From NCBI GenBank assembly GCA_900317565.1, contig ONHI01000012.1, forward strand, positions 1 to 38,220: a stretch of DNA of 38,220 bases. Direction: 5' to 3'. The DNA comes from an uncultured Eubacteriales bacterium (GTDB lineage: Bacteria > Bacillota > Clostridia > Christensenellales > Aristaeellaceae). Position 1 is the first letter of the stretch; the number at the start of each line of letters is the position of its first letter. The position numbers and the translations under genes were made by a program. Shown here piece after piece: positions 29,723-37,800 of the stretch. The notes under the pieces are model-generated. The model was not told the DNA's origin and made no database searches. It saw only the letters and a list, made by a program, of their open reading frames with translations.

Positions 29723-30421
29723 GAATCTCCTGTCGATATCATACGCCTCGTTGACCTCCACGGACATCGGGGCGACGAGATAGGTCTTGTCGGAGGCCTT
29801 GCGGATGCTGGCGTGCAGCGCGAACACGGCCCCGGAGAGGGTGTCCACGGCCCGCTGCAGCAGCCTGCCGTCCAGCTCGTCCATGGTCAGCACCACGGTG
29901 TTGTTGGCGATCAGCTGGTCGATGACCTCGCAGCAGTCCTCCAGCGAGTGCAGCGAATACATCACCGTGCGGGAGCGCTGGCTGACGCGCATCTGGCGCT
30001 GGGGCGCGACCCGGGCCGGCGGCGCGCTCTCATAGCGGGATTCGCTGGGCTGGGCATAGCGGGGGGTCGTCCGCGGCGCGGTCCGGGCGGTATAGCCCGA
30101 ATCGTCGAAGCGGGAATCCGCGCGGCGCTCGGCGGCGCGATAGTCGTCATAGCCCCGCGGGGTGCGGTTCTCATAGCGGCTGCTCTCGTAGCGGCTGCGG
30201 GGCGCGGGCTCGGGCGCCAGCCTGCGCGTGGGCGCGGCCTGCCGGGCGGTCGTCTGCCGGCTGCTGGCGCTGCTGCGCGGCCGCGCGGGCGTATAGGCCG
30301 CCTTCCGGCCGTAGCTGTCGCTGGAGTATTCCTCCCCATAGGTATCCCGCGTTTCCTCATCGTCCACCAGGCCGATGAAGTTCAAGAGCTTGTTGAAGCC
30401 TCCGGATTTGTTGCGCGCCAT
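29720..30421 (-). CDS. sepF: SepF-like division protein with long basic linker
   Basis: The 233-residue protein has an N-terminal amphipathic segment (FNKLLNFIGLVDDEETRD), a long linker rich in R, S, P and Y (about 30-145, e.g. YTPARPRSSASSRQTTARQ), and a C-terminal SepF domain (about 148-233: TVMYSLHSLEDCCEVIDQLI, NTVVLTMDELDGRLLQRAVD, FLSGAVFAL-like block and VAPMSVEV). SepF anchors FtsZ filaments at the membrane and shapes the septum. The linker is longer and more basic than in Bacillus SepF and may contact other partners. AGAGGGGAAAACC precedes the start. The stop codon TAG is the first unit of the heptad repeat. Confidence 0.92.
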   Translation of the reverse strand: MARNKSGGFNKLLNFIGLVDDEETRDTYGEEYSSDSYGRKAAYTPARPRSSASSRQTTARQAAPTRRLAPEPAPRSRYESSRYENRTPRGYDDYRAAERRADSRFDDSGYTARTAPRTTPRYAQPSESRYESAPPARVAPQRQMRVSQRSRTVMYSLHSLEDCCEVIDQLIANNTVVLTMDELDGRLLQRAVDTLSGAVFALHASIRKASDKTYLVAPMSVEVNEAYDIDRRF

Positions 30422-30453
30422 GGTTTTCCCCTCTTATCCTCAACGTATGTTCG

Positions 30454-31152
30454 TCAATTATCAATCTTCTTCGGCCTCGCGCCGAACAGCGCCCGGCCCA
30501 GCCGGACCATCGTCGCGCCCTCCTGGGCGGCGACGACGGCGTCGTCGGACATGCCCATGGACAGCGTGCGCATCTGCACGCCGGGCAGGTCCATGTCCCG
30601 CAGCCGGTCGAACCACTCCCGCATCCGGCGGAAGTAGGGCCGCACGTCCTCCGGGTCGTCGGCGATGGGCATGATGGCCATCAGGCCCTCGACCCTCAGC
30701 CCCGGAAGCTGGGCGCACTGCTGCAAAAAGGGCAGCAGCAGTTCCTCGTCGATGCCCGCCTTTTGCGGCTCACGGGCGATGTTCACCTGCACCAGCACCG
30801 GCATCACGCGCCCCGCGGCCACCGCGCGGCGGGAGATCTCCAGCGCCAGAGCCTCCCGGTCCAGCGACTGTATCATGGCCACCTTGTCGATGGCGGCCTT
30901 GACCTTGTTGGTCTGCAGCTGCCCGATCAGGTGGATCTCAAACGCCGGGTTCAAGCGGTCCAGCTTGCCCACGAGCTCCTGCACCCGGTTTTCGCCCAGC
31001 GTGCGTATGCCGCCGTCCCAGGCCATGTTGATCGTCTCCGGGTCCACGGTCTTGCTGACGCCACAGATCTCGGCCCCGCCCCATTTCGCCGAGGCCTCGC
31101 CGATGCGCTCGCGCCATTCGGCGATGTTGGATAACAATTCTTCGCGGTTCAT
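30454..31152 (-). CDS. yggS: YggS/YlmE-family PLP-binding protein
   Basis: The 232-residue protein is a YggS-family PLP-homeostasis protein. EICGVSKTVDPETINMAWDG holds the PLP Lys (K34 when started at 31152) and GENRVQELVGK follows. HLIGQLQTNKVKAAIDKVAM, VLVQVNIAREPQKAGI and GLMAIMPIADDPEDVRPYF are conserved blocks, and LSMGMSDDAVVAAQEGATMV with RLGRALFG close the barrel. It buffers pyridoxal phosphate and amino and keto acid pools. A TTG at 31155 adds one residue; the ATG is preferred. It lies 20 bases after the hlyD-like gene and 32 before sepF, the common clostridial order. Confidence 0.95.
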   Translation of the reverse strand: MNREELLSNIAEWRERIGEASAKWGGAEICGVSKTVDPETINMAWDGGIRTLGENRVQELVGKLDRLNPAFEIHLIGQLQTNKVKAAIDKVAMIQSLDREALALEISRRAVAAGRVMPVLVQVNIAREPQKAGIDEELLLPFLQQCAQLPGLRVEGLMAIMPIADDPEDVRPYFRRMREWFDRLRDMDLPGVQMRTLSMGMSDDAVVAAQEGATMVRLGRALFGARPKKIDN

Positions 31153-31172
31153 CAATGCTCTCGCTCTTTACA

Positions 31173-32316
31173 CTATTTGATCAATATCGTCTGCCCCAGC
31201 TGCAGCGCGCCGTCCACCAGCGGCTGGATCATGGCGATGCTGCCGTCGGTGGAGAGCACCTCCACGGGCACGAAGGTGCCGCCGGGCACGTCGTACACCC
31301 AGACGCCCATCTGGCCGTTCTCGTTGTACAGCGCCTCGGAGCGCACGGAAAGTCCCGTCAGCGTGATGCTGAACTGGGCCTTGCCCTTGCGGCGATAGAT
31401 CAGCGGCCCGATGGGATCGTGGACCTCGAACACGGCCAGGGTGGTGTCGTTCTCCTTCTGGACGCTGTACACCGAGGCGGTGTAGCTGAGGTCGTCGAAG
31501 CCCTCCAGCTGCATGTAATAGTTGTCCTGGCCCACCACCGGCGTCCAGGTGTTGCCGGTGATCAGCACCGCCACATACCATTTGTCCTGGTCCACGACGC
31601 GGTATATGCCGTTGCCGCGGGTGCGCTTGGTGTTCTCCAGGTTGCTGCCGGCCAGCACCGCCCGCACGTCCGCGATGGACAGCGCGTTCAGCCGGCCGGG
31701 CGTCAGGTCGTTCTCATAGCCGTCGATGTAGAAGGACACCACGCCGTCCCGCTCCGCGGTGGAGACCTTGCGCCAGGACTGTATGCTGGACAGCCGGGTG
31801 TTCTCCTCGTCGTAGAGCTTGGTCAGCTTGTTGTCCCCGCGCTTGTTCTGGCGCAGGTATTCCTGGCGGTTCACCATGGCCGTCTCCAGCTGGCCGGTGA
31901 CGGTCTTCAGGTTGCCGGTGGTCTGGTGGGTGATCAGGTTCTTGAACTCCAGCGCCATCCACGATGTTGGCCAGCAGCTGCTTGTGATAGTCCTGTATCT
32001 TCTTGCGCGTGGCCTCCAGGTTGTTCAGCAGGCTCTCGGAATAGCCCGTGGTGTAGAGGTTCGCCACGTTGTCCCCCTCGGCCACCAGGGAATCCTCCGT
32101 GGCCACGTACTCCACCCGGGCGGTGGAATCCGACTCCGTGACGGCCTCGTCCCGTATGATCACGCAATCCACCGTCTGGCGCTGGGCCGCGTTGGCCATC
32201 ATGATGACCGTCTCCCGGGAGCCGGGGAACAGCATGGGCCGCAGGATCAGGAACGCGATCACCAGCAGCGCCACCAGGAACAGGTAGAACCTGCCGGTCA
32301 CTCTCTTTTTGCGCAT
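31173..32316 (-). pseudogene. HlyD-like membrane-fusion protein, frameshifted
   Basis: Two overlapping minus-strand frames encode one roughly 380-residue protein. The first (from 32316) gives a short cytoplasmic start, a membrane anchor (YLFLVALLVIAFLILRPML) and a region with ATEDSLVAEGDNVANLYTTG, an HlyD/biotinyl-lipoyl-like hairpin entry. The second frame takes over at about 31955-31965 and continues ALEFKNLITHQTTGNLKTVT and the beta-barrel part to ILIK at 31173. The break lies within the sequence GTGGATGGCGCTGG; to join the frames one base must be skipped. No slippery site is evident. HlyD-type adaptor genes are common beside yggS/sepF in clostridia. It may be a sequencing error or a recent loss of function. 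The promoter at 32398-32426 drives it and probably the division genes that follow. Confidence 0.78.
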
Positions 32317-32397
32317 AGCTCACGCTCCGATCGAATATGGAATCGCCGCAGCCGTCCCGGAGGGCGGCATGGGCAGGGTGCAACCATCGTATTCTAT

Positions 32398-32466
32398 ATT
32401 ATACGCCCTGTTGGGTTATGTTTCAATGCGCATCAATTGACTTTTTCGTGCCATAAACATTATAAT
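32398..32466. promoter_or_regulatory. Divergent promoters for hlyD-like cluster and lgt
   Basis: On the minus strand TTGAAA (32426-32421) and TATAAT (32403-32398) are spaced by 17 bases and point to the hlyD-like gene. On the plus strand TTGACT (32437-32442) and TATAAT (32461-32466) are spaced by 18 bases and point to lgt. The two -35 boxes are 10 bases apart, so polymerase binding at one may affect the other. Confidence 0.85.
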
Positions 32467-32506
32467 GTCTTTCAGGATAAGCCAAAAGCATCAGGAGGTC
32501 ATACCC

Positions 32507-33400
32507 TTGCTTGAATTCACCCCCACCTCCGCCATCGTGGCGGGGATAGAGATCCACTGGTACGGACTGATCATCGCCGTGGGCATGGCGCTGGCCGTGG
32601 CGCTGGCCTGCGCGCGGGAAAAGCGGCTGGGGCTGCCGAAGGACACCGCGCTGGACCTGGCGCTGGCGGGCATCCCCGGGGCCATCGTGTGCGCGCGGCT
32701 GTACTACGTGCTGTTCTCCTGGCAGGCCTACGCCGACGCGCCGATCCGGGCGCTGTACATCTGGGAGGGCGGGCTCGCCATCTACGGCGGCATCATCGGC
32801 GGCGTGCTGGTGGGCTTCATCTACGCCCGGCGCAAAAAACTGCCCTTTTTGAAGCTGGCCGACCTGGCCGCGCCTTCCATCGCGCTGGGCCAGGCGGTGG
32901 GGCGCTGGGGCAATTTCGTCAACCAGGAGGCCTTCGGCGACGTGGCCGCCCGGGAATGGCAGCGGGTCTTCCCCATCAGCGTGCTGATCGAGGCCGACGG
33001 CCAGTGGCACTACGCCACGTTCTTCTATGAGTCCGCCTGGTGCCTGCTGATCGTGCTGGCGCTGCTGTGGGCCGAAAAAAAGCGCCGCCTCCGGCGGGAG
33101 GGCGACGTGTTTACGGCCTATGTTTTCCTGTACGCGCTGGAGCGCTGCCTGGTGGAGGGCCTGCGCACCGACAGCCTGTACCTGGGGCCGCTGCGGGTCT
33201 CCCAGCTGCTCAGCCTGGTCGCGCTGCTGGCCTGCGCCGGGATCGCGCTGCGCCGCAGCCCCCGCAAGGCGCTGCCGGGAGCCTGCCTGGCCTGCTGCGC
33301 GGCGCTGGCGGCGCTGCTGCTGACGGGGCATCCCCTCGTGGCGCTGCCCTTCGCCGCCGGGGCGCTGGCGTGCTTTGCGGCGGAAATGCTGCGGGAGTAA
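32507..33400 (+). CDS. lgt: Prolipoprotein diacylglyceryl transferase
   Basis: The 297-residue membrane enzyme transfers diacylglycerol from phosphatidylglycerol to the lipobox Cys of prolipoproteins, the step before LspA. It shows IHWYGLIIA (the HxYG motif), GGLAIYGGIIGG, and the signature GQAVGRWGNFVNQEAFG with the essential Arg and the N-x-E end. The later Y-F/FYES-W and ALERCLVEGLRTDSLYLG blocks agree with the family. The C-terminus continues with extra hydrophobic, Ala/Leu-rich helices (about 240-297). The start is a TTG at 32507 with AGGAGG eight bases upstream; longer in-frame extensions upstream would overlap the -10 box. It is transcribed from its own promoter (32437-32466). Confidence 0.94.
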   Translation: MLEFTPTSAIVAGIEIHWYGLIIAVGMALAVALACAREKRLGLPKDTALDLALAGIPGAIVCARLYYVLFSWQAYADAPIRALYIWEGGLAIYGGIIGGVLVGFIYARRKKLPFLKLADLAAPSIALGQAVGRWGNFVNQEAFGDVAAREWQRVFPISVLIEADGQWHYATFFYESAWCLLIVLALLWAEKKRRLRREGDVFTAYVFLYALERCLVEGLRTDSLYLGPLRVSQLLSLVALLACAGIALRRSPRKALPGACLACCAALAALLLTGHPLVALPFAAGALACFAAEMLRE

Positions 33401-33441
33401 GGGCGGATTTCCCGAGGATGGGGAGATTTTTTACAGGGGAC

Positions 33442-33481
33442 CGGATTGCCACGTCGGCCTGACGGCCTCCTCGCAATGACA
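33442..33481. repeat. REP-like palindromic repeat remnant
   Basis: GGATTGCCACGTCGGCC and the inverted CGGCCTCCTCGCAATGACA ends form an imperfect hairpin of the type often scattered between genes in many bacteria. Only one copy is seen in this window. Confidence 0.5.
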
Positions 33482-33517
33482 TCGTTCGATGCGATTGACC
33501 CGAGGCCCGTCGCCTGG

Positions 33518-33639
33518 CGGGCGGCGACCTCTTCCGACCCTTCGGGGCACCTTCCATGGGTCTAGCCGGCCCGTCCTCACTGGAAAATGTCCACTGGACA
33601 TTTTCCCGGGCGTTCGGACCCCCTGAAGGGGAAGGCTTT
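33518..33639 (-). repeat. Interspersed 125-bp repeat, copy 2
   Basis: This copy runs from GGCGGCGACCTCTTCCG to GGGGAAGGCTTT and carries the same perfect 25-base palindrome (33582-33606). It differs from copy 1 mainly in a short segment after CTCTTCCG. It lies downstream of the phosphatase gene and its heptads in transcript direction. Confidence 0.92.
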
Positions 33640-33663
33640 GCCGTCCCTACGGGAGAACAGCGC

Positions 33664-33748
33664 TTCGCCATCCCCCAATTCCTAATTCCTCATTCCTAAT
33701 TCCTCATTCCTCATTCCCCTAATGCCTAATGCCTCTTGCCTAATGCCT
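33664..33748 (-). repeat. Heptad tandem repeat at the 3' end of the phosphatase gene
   Basis: On the minus strand about ten 7-base units of the forms TAGGCAT, TAGGCAA, GAGGCAT, TGAGGAA and TTAGGAA (one 8-base unit) start in the last codons of the phosphatase gene. They write its final residues ALGKRH and its TAG stop. Confidence 0.9.
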
Positions 33749-34181
33749 GGATGATCCCCCGACATCCCGTCTCGATCTGCCCGTACACCTCGGCGAAGCG
33801 GCCGGTGTACCAGGGGTCGTCGATGCCTGCATCGGAGCCCGCGAAGGACAGCAGCAGCCGCATCTTGCCCTCCGGGTCGTCGCAGATGCGCAGCATGTTG
33901 CGGATGTTGTAGGGCTCCATGGCGACGAGATAATCGTAATGGTCGTAGTCCGCCCGGGTCATCTGCCGCGCGGCATGGCCCTTGCAGGAAATGCCGTGCT
34001 TCGCCAGCTCCGCCCGGGCCGGGGGATACACCGGGTTGCCGATCTCCTCCCGGCTGGTGGCGGCGGAGGCAATCTCAAACGCGCCCTCCAGCCCCGCGTC
34101 CTTCACCAGCTTCTTCATCACATACTCCGCCATCGGCGAGCGGCAGATATTGCCGTGACACACAAACAGTATTTTTATCAT
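33726..34181 (-). CDS. Low-molecular-weight protein tyrosine phosphatase
   Basis: The 151-residue protein has the LMW-PTP P-loop directly after the first strand: ILFVCHGNICRSPMAEYVM with C8, R14 and S15. The general-acid pair is in GIDDPWYTGRF (D121 and D122 before P123). These enzymes remove phosphate from phosphotyrosine or, in some bacteria, phosphoarginine. I choose the ATG at 34181, because GGAGG lies six bases upstream and the P-loop would otherwise be too far from the start. The final residues ALGKRH come from heptad repeat units rather than from conserved family sequence. No kinase partner is visible in the window. Confidence 0.92.
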   Translation of the reverse strand: MIKILFVCHGNICRSPMAEYVMKKLVKDAGLEGAFEIASAATSREEIGNPVYPPARAELAKHGISCKGHAARQMTRADYDHYDYLVAMEPYNIRNMLRICDDPEGKMRLLLSFAGSDAGIDDPWYTGRFAEVYGQIETGCRGIIQALGKRH

Positions 34182-34284
34182 TCCAGGCCTCCAATTCCGT
34201 GATGCCCCCATTATACATCATATTCCCCGCTTTTTCCAGCGCCTTCGCCCGGCATGCGTTTTTCCGCTTCTCTGAATAAAACCG

Positions 34285-34313
34285 TGGACAGGCGCGCGTC
34301 CCTGTGATACAAT
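34285..34313 (+). promoter_or_regulatory. Sigma-A-type promoter for secreted protein gene
   Basis: TGGACA (34285-34290) and TACAAT (34308-34313) are spaced by 17 bases, about 22 bases before the ATG at 34335. Confidence 0.65.
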
Positions 34314-34334
34314 ATCCGCGGAGGCGTGAATCCC

Positions 34335-34784
34335 ATGAAGAGAATCATTGCGGCACTGCTGGCCGCGCTGCTGCTGGCCTGCCTGGCCGCGAACGCCGGG
34401 GCGGAGGCTCCCGGAGAGGATATGACCGACCGCTTTCTCGGCGAATGGGTCGGCGACGCATACCGCATGTACGTCCGGCTCGACGAGGAGGATGGCATTT
34501 GCGCCAGGCTCACCCAGGCGGAGGGCGACCGCGTCTGGGAGTTCTACCGCTGCCTGTACGACGCCGATGAGGCGCGGCTCTACGCGCCGAACTACACCCG
34601 CTACCGGGAGTACATCGACTGGGACACCATGGAGCTGGTCCAGGAGGACTGGGCGCTGGGCGACCTGGGCCTCACCTGGTTCGCCTTCGCGGAGGACGAT
34701 GACGCGCTGATCGCCTGCGAGGTCCCGGAGGTCGACGAGCCCATAACGCTCTCCCGGGTCAGCGAAGAGGAAGACTTCGTCTGA
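34335..34784 (+). CDS. Small secreted acidic protein of unknown function
   Basis: The 149-residue protein has a signal peptide (RIIAALLAALLLACLAANAG, cleavage before AEAPG) and a compact acidic mature domain. FLGEWVGDAYRMYVRLDEED opens what may be a small lipocalin-like barrel (GEW start, then paired strands), and LSRVSEEEDFV closes it. The GEW and W-x-F patterns recall the secreted proteins at 12904 and 20897, so these may be distant relatives; this is a guess from pattern only. I choose the ATG at 34335, because a GTG nine bases earlier would sit too close to GGAGG. A strong terminator follows at 34796. Confidence 0.72.
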   Translation: MKRIIAALLAALLLACLAANAGAEAPGEDMTDRFLGEWVGDAYRMYVRLDEEDGICARLTQAEGDRVWEFYRCLYDADEARLYAPNYTRYREYIDWDTMELVQEDWALGDLGLTWFAFAEDDDALIACEVPEVDEPITLSRVSEEEDFV

Positions 34785-34795
34785 AGAATATGAAA

Positions 34796-34832
34796 CAAGC
34801 GCCCCCTGGCGATCATTCGCAGGGGGCGCTTG
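34796..34832. terminator. Bidirectional terminator between convergent genes
   Basis: CAAGCGCCCCCTG (34796-34808) pairs perfectly with CAGGGGGCGCTTG (34820-34832) around 11 bases. It lies between the small secreted protein gene and the convergent sensor kinase. Confidence 0.9.
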
Positions 34833-34861
34833 TCTGCCCGCGGGGCGCGCGGTGCCGCTTT

Positions 34862-37800
34862 TTATTGTTTCAGATAGCCTCCCCGGTTCTCCGCGTCCCA
34901 GATCAGCTCCTCCAGGGTCTCGTACAGCCGCTCCGGCTCCACGGGCTTGGACAGGTGGGCGTTCATGCCCGCCTGCAGCGACTGCTGCACGTCCTCGTCG
35001 AAGGCGTTGGCCGTCATGGCGATGATCGGTATCCTCCGCGCGTCCGGCCTGTCCAGGGCCCGTATGGCGGCGGTCGTCTCCAGGCCGTCCATCTCCGGCA
35101 TGCGCACGTCCATCAGGATCGCGTCGTAGTGGCCGGGCTCGGACGCCTTGAACATCTCCAGGGCGATCCTGCCGTTCTCGGCGTGGTCGATCTCCGCCTC
35201 GCGCATCATGATGATCTGCTTCATGATCTCCGCGTTGATCATGATGTCCTCGGCCAGCAGGATCCGCCGACCCTTCAGCTCCGCCCGGTTCTTCTCCTTG
35301 TACAGGCTCATGTTGTTCTTCCGGGCGATGCGCTCGAACTCGTCGATCACGTTGCTGGAGAACAGCGGCTTCGCCAGGAAGCTGTCCACGCCCGCGTGCA
35401 GGGCCTCGTCCATGATCTCGTCCCAGCTGAAGGCGGTGAGTATGATCACCGTGGTCTCCTTGTCGTAGCGCTTGCGGATCTCCTTCGCCACCTCGAGCCC
35501 GTCCATCTCCGGCATCTTCCAGTCCAGCAGCACCAGGTTGTAGGGCTCGTGCTTGGTGTGCCGCAGCTCCAGCAGCTGCAGCGCCTCCCGCCCGCTGAAG
35601 CAGGTATCCGCCTTGATGCCGGCCTCGTCCAGCACGATCCGGGCGTGCTCGGCGTCGATGGCGTCGTCGTCCACGACCAGTATGCGCATGTCCCCGGGGC
35701 GCATGTAGCCCGTGCCGACGCCCCTGTGCTCGCTGTTGGTCAGCGAAATGACGACGGTGAATTCGGTGCCGACGCCCTTTTCCGACTGGACGGAGATCGT
35801 TCCGTTCATCAGCTCGACGATGTTCTTGGTGATGGCCATGCCCAGGCCGGTGCTGCCGAAGCGGTTGTTGCGGCTGCTGTCCTCCTGGGTGAAGGCGTCA
35901 AATATCTTCGGGATGAACGCCTGGTCCATGCCCACGCCGGTGTCCCTGATGCTGAAGCGCAGCGTCGACTGCTGCTCATAGGTCGCCGTCCGCTCCACCG
36001 TCAGCGTCACGCTCCCCGGCGCGTCCGTGAACTTGATGGCGTTGGAGAGTATGTTGATGAGCACCTGCTTGAGCTTCATGTCGTCGCCGATGTAATAGTC
36101 GTTGACGCCGCCGATGACCCGACACTCGTATTTCAGCCCCTTCTCCGAGCACTGGGACATGACCATGGTGTTGATCTGCTCCAGCATGCCGCTGAAGGCG
36201 AATTCCTCCTTGCGCAGCACCAGCCGCCCGGATTCGATCCGGCTCATGTCCAGTATGTCGTTGATCAGGCCCAGCAGGTGACGCGCGCTGTCGCCGATCT
36301 TTTCCAGATATTCCCGGGTCTCCGCGGGCAGGGCCTCGTTGCGCAGCGCCAGGCTGTCCAGGCCTATGATGGCGTTCATCGGCGTCCGGATCTCGTGGCT
36401 CATGCTGGACAGGAACGCCGTCTTCGCCCGGTTGGCCTGCTCGGCTGCCTCCAGCGCCGCCACCAGCGTCTGGTTCTTGTCCAGCGTCTCGCGCATCTCG
36501 GCGTCGATCACCGTAAGTCCCAGCCCCACCGCGTGCACGATGTGGTCGTCCCGGTCCTCCGCGTGCCGCACGCCGGCCATGCGGATCATCTCATAGTATT
36601 CCCGCCCTTCCCGCCGGGCCAGGTAGCGATAGGCGATGATCAGGTCGTTTGCCAGCGCCACGCGCACGGCGTCCGGCTCGATGAAGCGCAGGAAGCCCTC
36701 CCGATAGCCCTCCGCCACGACGTGATCGGCGTACCAGGCGAAGCGCTCGTAGTACGGGAAGTGGACGCCCTCCGGCGTCTGCTCGTGGTCGTTCGGGTCC
36801 GCGCGATAGCACACGGCGTCGTCGTGGTCCAGGTCGACGTGATAGACGCAGCGATAGTCGGAGGCCAGGGCGGTGATCATCCTGTCCTGCTGTTCCCGGC
36901 GGGACTGCTGCTCCAGCAGCTCGCCCTGCAGCGCAAGGCGCTCCTCCAGCTCGCGCTGCTTCGCGCGCTGGCTTTCCGCCAGCTCCGCGCTGGTCCTCTC
37001 CAGCTCCCTCCGGGCAGTCTCCTTGTTCACCAGCTCGCGCTTCGACCGCCTGCGATCGCGGACAAGGAAGAGTATGATCAGGACCGCCGCCCCGAGTATG
37101 ATGCTGGCGAAGAGCGCCATGTGCTCCCGGAACATATCGCCGATCGAGTAGTTGTAGAGCTGGTCCGTATACCGGAACGCCAGGTTCTGGGCATATTCCG
37201 CTCCGAGCACGCTGACCCCGCGATTGAGCAGCCTCAGCAGCCCGGGATTGCCGATCTGCACACCGAAGCAGCGGTCGTCATCGTAGGTCGTCTGGAGCAT
37301 GGAAAGGCCCTTGTAGCGGCTGTTGCGCAATATGTCGTTGGCGCGCAGTCCGTTCAGCGTGGTGCAGCTCACCTCGCCCTCGCTGACCGCCTTCAGACAG
37401 GCGTCGATGGACGGATAGAAGACGATCTCCGCATCCGGATAATAGGTCAGCGTGAAGTAATACTGCATGCCGTTGTTCTCGTTGACGGCAAAACGGGCGA
37501 TGGTGTCCTCGGTATACTCACCCTTGTAAACCAGCTCGGTGGCGGCGGAGACGATGGGCGTGGTCTGGAACACGCCGCTCTCCTCCGAATAATACATGCC
37601 GCCGCCCACCGGGAAGGCGGTGTCGATTTCGCCGCTGCCCAGCGACGCGATCATGGCGTTGTAGCTGTCGAAGCCTATGTAGCTCACGTCCAGCTCGCCC
37701 AGGTTCAGCTCCTGGCACAGCCGGGGTACGATGTCCCGGACCAGGCCCGTCGCCTCGCCGTCGGCGCCGGTGCCGCTGTAGGGCAGATAGTTGTTCAGGT

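Larger units (their letters stand above)
33401..33725. other. Intergenic region of repeats
   Basis: This 325-base gap between convergent lgt and the phosphatase gene has no gene that I can support. It contains, in order, a GGATTGCC...GCAATGACA type palindromic repeat remnant (about 33442-33481), the 125-bp interspersed repeat (33518-33639) and the heptad repeat of the phosphatase gene. Confidence 0.7.

Noticed and set aside
31950-31970. Programmed +1 frameshift in the HlyD-like gene
   Set aside because: No slippery run, stop-codon stall or stimulating hairpin is evident at the junction, so an error or mutation is simpler.
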